64,000 nt of DNA from Methylorubrum sp. B1-46 (GTDB lineage Bacteria > Pseudomonadota > Alphaproteobacteria > Rhizobiales > Beijerinckiaceae), in contig NZ_CP088247.1 of NCBI RefSeq assembly GCF_021117295.1, positions 2,309,001 through 2,373,000 of the forward strand, written 5' to 3'. The position numbers and the translations under genes were made by a program. The notes below the pieces were generated by a model that saw only the letters and a list, made by a program, of their open reading frames with translations, was not told the origin of the DNA and made no database searches. Of the stretch, positions 37,224-45,545 are shown piece after piece. The stretch's first letter is position 1. Each line of letters starts with the position of its first letter.

Positions 37224-38140
37224 CCCTCGGGCTGCGCCCAGGGGGCGGTCGAAAACGCTCGCTCCAGAAAGGTGATCAGCGCCGAAACCCGCGCCGGCCG
37301 CGGCAGGCCGGGCGGCATCACGAGGTTGAGGGCGATGGGCGGCGGCTGCCAGTCCGGCATCACCCGCTCGAGGCGACCCGACTTCAGATCCTCCCAGATG
37401 GTGAAGTCCGGCTGTACCGCGAGCCCAAGTCCGGCGCGCAGAGCCGGCGCCAGGGCGTTGGCATTGTTGGCCCGGAGCGGCCCCTCGGGGACGATGGTGG
37501 CCGTCTCGCCGGCGGCGTTGGTGAAGGGCCAGCGGTCCGGCGTCGGCAGGTAGGCGTAGCCGAGGCAGGCGCGGCCCTGCAGATCCTCCGGATGCTGCGG
37601 GGCCCCGTGCCGTTCGAGATAGGCCGGCGTCGCCACGAGCGAGCGGCGCACGCCGCAGAGCCGCCGCACCCGGAGCGAGGAATCGGGCAGTGCGGCGATG
37701 CGCAGGCCCAGATCGAACCCGCCGCCGACGAGATCGACCACCGCGTCCGACAGGTGCAGATCGACCGAGACTTGCGCATGCGCGGCCAGAAATTCCGGCA
37801 GCACCGGCGCGAGATGGGCGACACCGAACGACATCGGGGCGGCGAGCCGCACCCGCCCCCGCGGCACGCCGTTGGCGTCCAGCGCGCGGGCCTCCGCCGC
37901 CTCGCCGGCCGCGAGGAGCCCCGCCGCGTCCTCCCGCGCGAGCCGCCCGGCCTCGGTCAGGGCGAGGCGGCGGGAGGTGCGGTGGAACAGCCGTGCGCCG
38001 AGCCGGGTCTCGAGCCGTGCCACCGCCTTCGAGACCGTGGCCTTCGACAGCCCGAGTTCCTCGGCCGCGCGTGCGAAGGAGAGGGCATCAGCCACCACCG
38101 CGAAGACGGCCCAGGCCTCGAAATCGGGGAGCTTTGCCAT
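37178..38140 (-). CDS. LysR-type regulator of the VOC/esterase operon
   Basis: 320 residues. HTH at the N-terminus (FAVVADALSFARAAEELGLSKATVSKAVARLETRLGARLFHR) and a CrgA-type effector domain (GRVRLAAPMSFGVAHLAPVLPEFLAAH, VDLVGGGFDLGLRI). Divergent from the dioxygenase-like gene at 38277 across a 136-base region with a strong inverted repeat, so it probably controls that operon, perhaps sensing quinones or other electrophiles (inference from neighbours). The 3' end overlaps the convergent jetB by 46 bases. Confidence 0.88.
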   Translation of the reverse strand: MAKLPDFEAWAVFAVVADALSFARAAEELGLSKATVSKAVARLETRLGARLFHRTSRRLALTEAGRLAREDAAGLLAAGEAAEARALDANGVPRGRVRLAAPMSFGVAHLAPVLPEFLAAHAQVSVDLHLSDAVVDLVGGGFDLGLRIAALPDSSLRVRRLCGVRRSLVATPAYLERHGAPQHPEDLQGRACLGYAYLPTPDRWPFTNAAGETATIVPEGPLRANNANALAPALRAGLGLAVQPDFTIWEDLKSGRLERVMPDWQPPPIALNLVMPPGLPRPARVSALITFLERAFSTAPWAQPEGQLPLASPAEAQART

Positions 38141-38150
38141 GGTTCAAATC

Positions 38151-38178
38151 CGGAAACGATACGTTTCAATCGTTTCCG
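38151..38178. promoter_or_regulatory. LysR operator candidate
   Basis: CGGAAACGAT (38151-38160) and ATCGTTTCCG (38169-38178) are perfect inverted arms with an 8-base spacer. Nested inside is GAAACG-ATA-CGTTTC (38153-38167). It sits 10 bases before the LysR start and about 100 bases before the VOC gene start, ideal for autoregulation and activation. Confidence 0.65.
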
Positions 38179-38276
38179 TTTTCATCGGACGGCGCAAGGG
38201 CCAGATTGGTCTCACACCGATCGCAGCCTGGCCCGAGTGGCTCCCGCGGCGATCCCCTCGACAGGAGACCTGCATC

Positions 38277-39206
38277 ATGAGCGCACACGGCATCCATCAC
38301 GTCACGGCGTTCGCGAGCGACACCGCCCGCACCATCGACTTCTACACCCGCGTGCTCGGCCTGCGGCTGGTGAAGAAGACCGTCAACTTCGACGATCCCG
38401 GCACCTACCACCTCTATTTCGGCGACGAAGCGGGCGCGCCCGGCACGATCCTGACCTTCTTCCCGATCGCCCAGGCCGCCCCCGGCCGGGTCGGGATCGG
38501 GCAGGTCTCGGAGACGGCCTTCCGCGTGCCGCGGGCCGCCATCGGCATCTGGGCGCACCGCTTCGTTGCGCTCAACGTCGCCCACGAGGCGCCGGTGAGC
38601 GTCTTCGGCGAGACGGTGCTGCGCTTCCGCGATCCCGACGGGATGCCGCTGGCCCTCGTCGGCGTCGAGGGGGCGGAGGCCGAGCCGGCCTGGATCGCGG
38701 ACGACATCGCGCCGGACGCGGCGATCCGCGGCTTCCACGGCACCACCCTGCTGCTGCGCGAGGCGGAGGCGACCGCCGCGATCCTCACCGACGTGCTCGG
38801 ATTCGAGGAGGCGGCCCGCGAGGGCAGCCAGATCCGGCTGACGAGCGGGGCGGCCTTGGGCGGGTTCGTGACGCTCCGGGCGGTCGGCGACTTTCTGCCC
38901 GGACGGCAGGGGGCGGGCTCGGTCCACCACATCGCCTTCCGCGCCGCCGATGACGCGGCCCAGGCGGCGATGACGGAGCGGCTGAGCGAGCGGCACGGCC
39001 TGTCCGTCACCGAGCAGCGCGACCGGCAGTACTTTCGCTCGGTCTACTTCCGCGAGCCCGGCGGCGTGCTGTTCGAGATCGCGACCGACGTCCCCGGCTT
39101 CGCCATCGACGAGCCGGCGGCGGAACTCGGGACCGCGCTGAAGCTGCCGCCCTTCCTCGAGCCGCATCGCGGGCGGATCGAGGCGGTGCTGCCGAAGGTC
39201 GCCTGA
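38277..39206 (+). CDS. Ring-cleaving dioxygenase-like VOC protein (MhqO type)
   Basis: 309 residues with two vicinal-oxygen-chelate (glyoxalase-fold) halves. IHHVTAFASDTARTIDFYTRVLGLRLVKKTVNFDDPGTYHLYFGD opens the first half; VHHIAFRAADD and GGVLFEIATD in the second half supply the His and Glu metal ligands. This matches the Bacillus MhqO/MhqE hydroquinone-dioxygenase-like group. The following carboxylesterase (MhqD-like) completes the same pairing. It should act on quinones or related electrophiles in the cytoplasm. GGAG is 8 bases before ATG 38277. Confidence 0.87.
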   Translation: MSAHGIHHVTAFASDTARTIDFYTRVLGLRLVKKTVNFDDPGTYHLYFGDEAGAPGTILTFFPIAQAAPGRVGIGQVSETAFRVPRAAIGIWAHRFVALNVAHEAPVSVFGETVLRFRDPDGMPLALVGVEGAEAEPAWIADDIAPDAAIRGFHGTTLLLREAEATAAILTDVLGFEEAAREGSQIRLTSGAALGGFVTLRAVGDFLPGRQGAGSVHHIAFRAADDAAQAAMTERLSERHGLSVTEQRDRQYFRSVYFREPGGVLFEIATDVPGFAIDEPAAELGTALKLPPFLEPHRGRIEAVLPKVA

Positions 39207-39274
39207 ACCTCACCCCGCGACCGCCCGGATCGTTCCGGGCGGTCGCGCCCTCCCCGGAATGAACGGAGACAGCC

Positions 39275-39904
39275 ATGACGAACGGCGTCACCTTCGACTT
39301 CGTCCACCGCTTCGAGCCCGGCACCGACGCGAATGCCCCGCCGCTCCTGCTGCTGCACGGCACGGGCGGCGACGAGACCGACCTGCTTCCTCTTGGCCGC
39401 GCGCTCTCGCCCGGCTCCGCGCTGCTCTCGCCGCGCGGGCCGGTTCTGGAGAACGGCATGCCGCGCTTCTTCCGCCGCCTCGCGGAGGGCGTGTTCGACG
39501 AGGCGGATGTCCGTCGCCGGGCCGGCGACCTCGCCGCCTTCGTGGCGCAGGCGCGCGACGCCTACGGGCTCGCGGCGCCCGTGGCGGTCGGCTTCTCGAA
39601 CGGGGCGAATATCGCCGCCGCGACCCTGCTGCTGCATCCGGAGGTGCTGGCGGGTGCGGTTCTGCTGCGGGCGATGGTACCCCTCGCCGAGAGCCCGGCG
39701 GTCGACCTTGCCGGTCGTCCGGTGCTGCTGCTATCGGGTGCCCTTGACCCGATCGTGCCCGCCGACAATGCCGAGCGGCTCGCCGCGAGTCTCGGGCAGG
39801 CCGGCGCGTCGGTGACCCACACCGTCAACCCGGCGGGTCACGGCTTGTCCCAAGCCGATCTCGCCGCTGCCGGGACATGGCTCGCGCGGAACTTTAGCGG
39901 CTGA
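39275..39904 (+). CDS. Carboxylesterase/phospholipase, MhqD-like
   Basis: 209 residues of the alpha/beta hydrolase fold. The oxyanion region LLLLHGTGGDETDLL, nucleophile elbow GFSNG (Ser at about residue 107), acid in LLSGALDPIVP and catalytic His in NPAGHGL are all present. It is 68 bases after the VOC gene on the same strand. In Bacillus the same pair (MhqD with MhqE) protects against hydroquinones. AACGGAGAC ribosome site 6-7 bases before ATG 39275. It is complete and of usual length. Confidence 0.88.
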   Translation: MTNGVTFDFVHRFEPGTDANAPPLLLLHGTGGDETDLLPLGRALSPGSALLSPRGPVLENGMPRFFRRLAEGVFDEADVRRRAGDLAAFVAQARDAYGLAAPVAVGFSNGANIAAATLLLHPEVLAGAVLLRAMVPLAESPAVDLAGRPVLLLSGALDPIVPADNAERLAASLGQAGASVTHTVNPAGHGLSQADLAAAGTWLARNFSG

Positions 39905-39976
39905 GCGGCGCTCGCCGGAAGGCCGCCCCGAGCCGGCATTCCATGAAGCGATCCCACCGTGGCGGGGGGACCCCCG

Positions 39977-40936
39977 TCACACCGCCTGTGCCGGCTGTGC
40001 CGGTGCCTCCACCGGATCATGCAGATCCAGCATCCAGGTCTCGCCTTGGATCGGCGTACCGAAGGCGGTGTGAGTCGCGGTGTCGATGCGGTGGAAGCCG
40101 TGACGGGCATAGATGCGCCGTGCGCCCTCCAGAACGGTATGGGTCCACAGCGTCAGGCGGGCATAGCCCGTCTCGCGAGCGAAGCCGATACAGGTCTGGA
40201 CCAGCGTGTCACCGATGCCACGGCATCGGGCGAAGGGCTCGACGTAGAGGAGGCGCAGCCGCGCGACGTCCTCGCCCTCGTCAGTAAGGAAGACGGAGCC
40301 CGCCATCACGCCGTCGATCTCGGCCACCCAGCACTGCTCGCGCCCCGGCTTGAAGCTCCGCAGGAATGCGGTGGTGGCCTCGCCCTCGACGATTTCCAGG
40401 CCGCGGCCCCAGCCGTGGCTCTGGGCGTAGAGCATCGACTGGCGGGCCGTGATCAGGCCCATATCGCCGGTGCGGAACGGGCGGATCACGAAGCCCGGAC
40501 TCGTCTCGGGCCGCAACAAGAGGCGCACCCGCGCCATGGCTTCCGCCAAATCTGCCCGCTGGACCGGATCGAGCCCGCCAACGAGACCGACGATGGCCGT
40601 CCGTTGCCGTTCGTCGACGAGTTCGAACGCGCTGCGTCCGGCCTCGGTCAGATGGATCGGCCGCGCGCGCGCATCCGTGCCGCGGGCACGGGTGATCCAG
40701 CCCCGCTCTTCGAAGCGGGCGAGGATCCGGCTGACGAAGCCCGCATCCATCCCGAGCCTGGCCTGCATGGCGCGCGCGGTCGCGGGCTCTTCCGTCGGAT
40801 CGTGCATCGCGATCTCGAACAGCAGGCGCGCTTCCGGCAGCGTCACGTCGCAGCCGAGGAATTGATCGTCAAGCGCGCCGACCAGCTCGGTAAAGAATTG
40901 GTTGAAGCGGCGAAACGCGGCGATGGTGTCATCCAT
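39977..40936 (-). CDS. MarR-GNAT fusion regulator/acetyltransferase
   Basis: 319 residues. A MarR winged-helix domain (about 1-140: FFTELVGALDDQFLGCDVTLPEARLLFEI, MQARLGMDAGFVSRILARFEERGWI, RPIHLTEAGRSAF) is fused to a GNAT acetyltransferase (about 150-300: FVIRPFRTGDMGLI, RLRLLYVEPFARCRGIGDTLVQ with the acetyl-CoA RGIG loop). Such fusions are known. ATG 40936 is chosen; an apparent TTG at 40972 falls inside the palindrome at 40958-40974, which is better read as its operator. It is convergent with the esterase. Confidence 0.86.
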   Translation of the reverse strand: MDDTIAAFRRFNQFFTELVGALDDQFLGCDVTLPEARLLFEIAMHDPTEEPATARAMQARLGMDAGFVSRILARFEERGWITRARGTDARARPIHLTEAGRSAFELVDERQRTAIVGLVGGLDPVQRADLAEAMARVRLLLRPETSPGFVIRPFRTGDMGLITARQSMLYAQSHGWGRGLEIVEGEATTAFLRSFKPGREQCWVAEIDGVMAGSVFLTDEGEDVARLRLLYVEPFARCRGIGDTLVQTCIGFARETGYARLTLWTHTVLEGARRIYARHGFHRIDTATHTAFGTPIQGETWMLDLHDPVEAPAQPAQAV

Positions 40937-40957
40937 GGACACCAGCGTCGTCTCAAA

Positions 40958-40974
40958 AGTTGACTGAGTCAACT
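40958..40974. promoter_or_regulatory. Palindromic operator of the MarR-GNAT gene
   Basis: AGTTGACT-G-AGTCAACT is a perfect 17-base palindrome 22 bases before the chosen start. It contains a TTGACT that could be a -35 element, so binding would block polymerase. The dyad length suits a MarR dimer. Confidence 0.7.
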
Positions 40975-41300
40975 AAATTGCAGCAAGGGCCGCCGCCGCG
41001 TTGCGGAGCAATCCCGGGCCAGCCTGCGGGACAGGGACCGCCGTACGAATGTCGTCGCATGGGCGCTCGACGTTCGCCAAAGACGATGGTGCTGACGGGT
41101 GCTGTCTGCCTGCCGGTTGGCCTCGCTGACAGGCTAACCGTTTCGTTAACGGTGCCGTCCGATAAATAGGAACATGCAAAATCAGCCTAGTTTTACGCCA
41201 CCTGCGCCTTTGCGCGCAGGTCAATGAGGCGGTACCCCTGGGAAAGATCTCTGTGAAAAGGCTGCTTGGCGCCACGCCGGCAGAATAGGATCATGATCCC
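40975..41300. other. Intergenic region, AT-richer than surroundings
   Basis: About 325 bases between the MarR-GNAT gene and a small membrane ORF. It holds a short hairpin (ACCGT...ACGGT, near 41137-41154) and AT-rich patches at 41155-41200. No ORF is supported. Confidence 0.4.
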
Positions 41301-41528
41301 GTGCTAGCGATTTTATTGCTTATCATCGCCGGTATGCTGATCGGCTTGTTCTATCGCTGGGGAGTGCTTGCGGTCGCGAGTTTCATTGTTATCGTCATAC
41401 GGGTCGTCTACCACTTTCACAGCAACCATTTTGCCGTGGCGGATCTGCTGATGATCGCTGCTTCCCTCTTCGCATTGCAGGGAGGCTACGTTTTCGGAGG
41501 CTATATCGCCTACAAAAAAGACATCTGA
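41301..41528 (+). CDS. Small two-to-three-helix membrane protein
   Basis: 75 residues from GTG 41301, almost entirely hydrophobic: helix about 1-18 (MLAILLLIIAGMLIGLFY), about 20-40 (WGVLAVASFIVIVIRVVYHF) and about 46-70. Its codon use is clearly less GC-rich than its neighbours, a sign of foreign or decayed origin. No family recognised; the function is unknown. AGGATC lies about 10 bases ahead of the start. Confidence 0.6.
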   Translation: MLAILLLIIAGMLIGLFYRWGVLAVASFIVIVIRVVYHFHSNHFAVADLLMIAASLFALQGGYVFGGYIAYKKDI

Positions 41529-42077
41529 ACCAACGTCATACCCAAATGATGGTGCCGGCCAGCCACGATGCCGTGCCCCATAGGACAAGGGACGCAACGA
41601 CAAACAGGATCCCGTGACTCGGGCGGGGACGGCGGGCGGGCATGTCAACAATTGATGGTCTGGGCGGACGTAGAGCGCGTGTTGTCGTATGGCACGGATC
41701 GCGCGGTGTTTATCTCGAATTCAGCGGCCTCGTTGCGTGTCAAAGTACGTAGGTGGCCGTCAAAATACAGTAATCGAACATCTTTCATAAACCTGTCGTT
41801 GAATTGAATCCGTGACAGTTGTCCGGCGCGTCGAGTACGGCTCGGGAATATCCGGCTCTGGTCTCGCATTGGTGTCTACTCGTCAAATCACGGCTCAGTG
41901 ATTGTTGGTTCTTCGCGGTCGGCCGTTCGGGCGGCGCGTATCCGGCGGTTCGAGCGGCCCTGGGTTGTGCCGATCGAGAGCGCCTCGCGGCCTCGGGCGA
42001 CCCGGCCCTTGCGTGGGCCGGACGCAGCGTCCATTGCGCTCTCCATCATTCACTCTCGGAGACAGGCGGCAGGGCCG
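41529..42077. other. Intergenic region upstream of jetC
   Basis: About 550 bases with reduced GC up to about 41880. A 47-to-74-residue minus-strand frame (41645-41869, containing KDVRLLYFDGHLRTLTRNEAAEFEIN) could be a small protein or relic, but has a weak ribosome site. From 41895 the reading frame of jetC is open but not SMC-like, so it is leader. Confidence 0.4.
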
Positions 42078-45000
42078 GTGTACCGTCTCACCGACATCGC
42101 GATCTCGAATTGGTACCTCATCCGGCGCGAGCAGATCCGGATCCGGGGCGCGGCGGCGCTCGTCGGTCCCACGGGGGCGGGTAAGTCGACGATCTTTGAC
42201 GCGGTCGGAACCGTTCTGGCCGGCAACAATGCGAGCCGGCTCGCGCTCAACGCCTCCGCCTCGGGCCGCTCTGCCCGCACGGTGCGCGACTACTGCCTCG
42301 GCTGGATCAGCGATCCGGCCGAGGGCGGGCGCCCGACGCGGGAGGCCTGCGAGACGATCATCGCGCTCGTCTTTGAAAACCCGCAGAGCGGGCGCGTCGT
42401 CACCGTCGGGCTGGCGCTGGCGGCCCGCTCGGAGGAGCCGAAGGAAGAGACGCTCTCCCGCTTCGTTGCGATCGGCCACCGCTTCGAGATCGCCGATTAC
42501 GTGCGGGAGACGAGCGAGGGCAGCTTCGTCGCCCCCTGGGCCGAGGTCGCCGCGGACCTGCGCCGCCGGGCCGACAGTTTCGAAGAATTCCGCACCTCCG
42601 GCGAGCGCTTCACCGCGGCCGTGCTCGCCACTCTGCGCGAGGGAGCGGCAACCCCCGATCCGCGACAGTTCCTGCGCACCTTCTCCAACGCGGTGGCCTT
42701 CAAGCCGATCTTCGACACCAGCGCCTTCGTGCGCAGCTTCGTCCTGGAGGCCGAGCCGCTCGATGTCGCCCGCATCCGCCAGTCGATCGAGACCTGGCGG
42801 CGGCTCCTGGAGACGATCGAGGAGTTGGAGAAGCGCCTCGCCCACCTCTCGCGCATCTGCGAGCGCTACGAATCCTGGGCGCGGGCGAGCCTCACGGCCG
42901 CGCTCGACGAGATGCGCGCCGGCAGCGCCGATCTGCGCCGCCGCATCCTCGACCACGCGGATGCCCGCCGCGTCCTTGCCGAGACGTCGGAGCGCCTGCG
43001 CATCGCCCGCGAGAGCGTGGCGACGAGCCAGGGCTTCGTGCGCGAGATCGACACCGAGATCGCCGCCCGCAAGGCGCTGATCGTCGGCAGCGCGGCGGAG
43101 GCGCGGCTCGCCGCCTCGCATGCCGGCCTCGCCATGGCCGCCCGCGATCGGCGCGACCTGACCAACCGGCTCGCCGCCATCGTCGGCCTCGTGCAGGATG
43201 CCGGGCGCCTCAGCGCGATCAGCGGACCCTTGCGCCGGATCGATCTTCAGGCCGCGCGCATCGTCGAGGCCTGCGCCCGCTCCGGGCTCAGGCGCGAGGC
43301 GCCGCCGGAGGACATCCTACGGGTCGACGGGCCGTTGAAGGGGCTGCTGGACGGTCTCGCGCAGATGCCCGACATCGCGAGTGCCCTGGAAGACGAAGCG
43401 GAAGACCTCGCCCTCAAGGCCCGCGAGCGCGAGAACGAGGTTCGCGGCCTCGACACGCAGGTGAATGCCGGGCGCTCCTCGGCCGCGCGCCTGTCCTCCG
43501 ATACGGAGGCGTTCCGCGAGGAACTGGGCCGGCTCGGCATCGAGGCGGCGCCGATCTGCGAACTCGCCGAGATCGTCGATCCGAAATGGGGCCCGGCGCT
43601 GGAAGGTCTCTTGGGGCGCGCCCGCGAGGCCCTGGTGGTCGAGCCCGACCGCCTCGACCGCGCCTTCGCCCTGCTCGAGTCGCGAAAGAATCAATTTTTC
43701 CGCTGCCTGTTGGTGAAGACCACCGACACGGCCCGGCGCGCCGCGCGGCGTTTCGATGACGGTCCTATGGGGCTGATCGAGACCGACAGCGACCACGCCG
43801 AGGCCTTCCTCGCCGCACGGCTCGGCGGCTACGACCTCGCCCCCGACGACGCGGCGCTGCGCAACATGAGCCGGGCGGTGGCGCCGAGCGGACGCTCGAC
43901 CTCGGGCATGGCCTATTCGGTGGTGCGCCCGGTGCCGCTGATGATGACCCGCGGCCAGCGCGGGCCCACCGCCGAGACCCGCCGCCGCCTCGACGAGGCG
44001 CGGGAAGAAGCGAGGACCTTGCGCGCCGAGGCAACCGTGATGCGAGAGGCTGCCCGCATCGCGAGCCTGCTGCGCAGCCGCCTCGCCGAGGCGCCGGTCG
44101 ATCTGGAGGCCCTGCGCGCCGAAGCCGACGCCATCGAGGGCCGCCGCCGCAGCCTCGCCACCGAGCAGGAAACGGTCGCCCGCGCCGATGCCGGCGTGAT
44201 CGAGGCGGAACTGAAGGAGCTTCAGAAGGAGCGCTCCGCCTATCTCACCGAACTGGTGCAGGTTCTGGAGCCCAAGCGTGACGCTCTGCTCGCCGAGGAA
44301 GCCGGCCTGAAGGCGCGAGTCGCGCAGGGCAAGGAGGCGGCGCGCGCCGCCTTCCTGGCCTACCGCACCGCGCTCCGGCGTTGGACCACCGGCGACACGG
44401 TGCGCATCCGCCTCACCGGCACGGTGCCGGCCGACATGCCGGGCACGGTCGCCGGCATCGCTGCGGCGCGGGCCGAACGGGCCGCACTCGACACCAAGGC
44501 GCTCGCCGCGCTGGCCTCGCAGGCGCGCGCCTCTGCCCGCGAGGCCGCCGACAGCGTGCGCAACCAGGGCCGCGCCGCCGAGCGCGATCTCGCTGAGTAC
44601 TGCGCCGCGTGGCGGGTCGAGAACCCGCTGGGCTCTGGCGAGCAGCCGGCCTCCTACGGCTATGCCTGGGCCGTGCGCGAGCGCGACGAGGTGGCGGGCC
44701 ACGAACTGCGCCGCTATCGCGACCAGTCGCTGCGCGCCGAGGCCGAAATGCGCCGCCTCATGACCGAGGATCTGCTGACGCGGCTTGCCGACAAGTTCGA
44801 GCGGATGCGCGCCCGCCTCGACGCGCTGAACGAGCGCCTCGCCTCGCAGACCTTCACCGGCCAGACCTACGCTTTCGAGGCCGAGGTGGACCGCCGCTAT
44901 GCTGCCGTACACGCGCTCGCCACCGAGGTCGCCCGCTCGCCCGACGCGGCGCAGGCGATCCTTCCGGGGCCGGAGGAAGGGGCGGACAAAAGCCCGCTCG

Positions 45001-45545
45001 CTGCGGCGCTCGCGGAAATCACCGCCTTGATCGAGGGCGAGGAGAGCGCGGCGCGGCTCGCCGATTACCGCAACTACTTCGTCTACGAGATCGGCATGCG
45101 CGATCGGGCGGGCAACCGCACGACTCTGTCGAGCCGGGCCCTGCGCGGCTCGGGCGGCGAGGCGCAGGCGCCGTTCTACGTGGCGATCGCCGCCTCGATG
45201 GCCTCAGCCTATTACCCCGGCGACCGCCCCGGCGACGAAACACCGGGTCTGGGCCTGTGCCTTCTCGACGAGGCCTTCTCCAAGCTCGATGTGCGCAACA
45301 GCCAGTCCCTGGTCGATCTCTTCCGCGCCTGGGGGCTGCAGCTCTTGATTGCCGCCCCGGAGGACAAGCGCACGACGCTGACCGAGGTGATGGACACCGT
45401 CGTCACCGTCTACAAGAGCCCGGATCTCGCCTCGGTCCGAATCGACGCCGAACATCCGCTGGAAACCGCGAAGCGCGCACTGGCCGAAATCAACCCGGAC
45501 CGGCGCGGAATCGAGGCGTTTCGCCTCTCGGATGCGGCTGAATAG
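42078..45545 (+). CDS. jetC: Wadjet JetC / MksB SMC-like ATPase
   Basis: 1155 residues. Head N-terminus YRLTDIAISNWYLIRREQI with Walker A GPTGAGKST (30-38) and FDAV. Long coiled-coil arms (about 260-440 and 620-960, Ala/Glu/Arg-rich) flank a hinge-like part (about 490-600: CELAEIVDPKWGPALEGLLGRAREALVV). The C-terminal head has the ABC signature SGGE (1025-1028) and Walker B LCLLDEAFSKLD (Asp1064, Glu1065). All ATPase motifs are intact. GTG 42078 is chosen because the family N-terminus begins there. This is the SMC-like motor that pairs with JetA/JetB, here 4.9 kb away. No JetD gene follows: the next gene is rpsL. Confidence 0.8.
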   Translation: MYRLTDIAISNWYLIRREQIRIRGAAALVGPTGAGKSTIFDAVGTVLAGNNASRLALNASASGRSARTVRDYCLGWISDPAEGGRPTREACETIIALVFENPQSGRVVTVGLALAARSEEPKEETLSRFVAIGHRFEIADYVRETSEGSFVAPWAEVAADLRRRADSFEEFRTSGERFTAAVLATLREGAATPDPRQFLRTFSNAVAFKPIFDTSAFVRSFVLEAEPLDVARIRQSIETWRRLLETIEELEKRLAHLSRICERYESWARASLTAALDEMRAGSADLRRRILDHADARRVLAETSERLRIARESVATSQGFVREIDTEIAARKALIVGSAAEARLAASHAGLAMAARDRRDLTNRLAAIVGLVQDAGRLSAISGPLRRIDLQAARIVEACARSGLRREAPPEDILRVDGPLKGLLDGLAQMPDIASALEDEAEDLALKARERENEVRGLDTQVNAGRSSAARLSSDTEAFREELGRLGIEAAPICELAEIVDPKWGPALEGLLGRAREALVVEPDRLDRAFALLESRKNQFFRCLLVKTTDTARRAARRFDDGPMGLIETDSDHAEAFLAARLGGYDLAPDDAALRNMSRAVAPSGRSTSGMAYSVVRPVPLMMTRGQRGPTAETRRRLDEAREEARTLRAEATVMREAARIASLLRSRLAEAPVDLEALRAEADAIEGRRRSLATEQETVARADAGVIEAELKELQKERSAYLTELVQVLEPKRDALLAEEAGLKARVAQGKEAARAAFLAYRTALRRWTTGDTVRIRLTGTVPADMPGTVAGIAAARAERAALDTKALAALASQARASAREAADSVRNQGRAAERDLAEYCAAWRVENPLGSGEQPASYGYAWAVRERDEVAGHELRRYRDQSLRAEAEMRRLMTEDLLTRLADKFERMRARLDALNERLASQTFTGQTYAFEAEVDRRYAAVHALATEVARSPDAAQAILPGPEEGADKSPLAAALAEITALIEGEESAARLADYRNYFVYEIGMRDRAGNRTTLSSRALRGSGGEAQAPFYVAIAASMASAYYPGDRPGDETPGLGLCLLDEAFSKLDVRNSQSLVDLFRAWGLQLLIAAPEDKRTTLTEVMDTVVTVYKSPDLASVRIDAEHPLETAKRALAEINPDRRGIEAFRLSDAAE

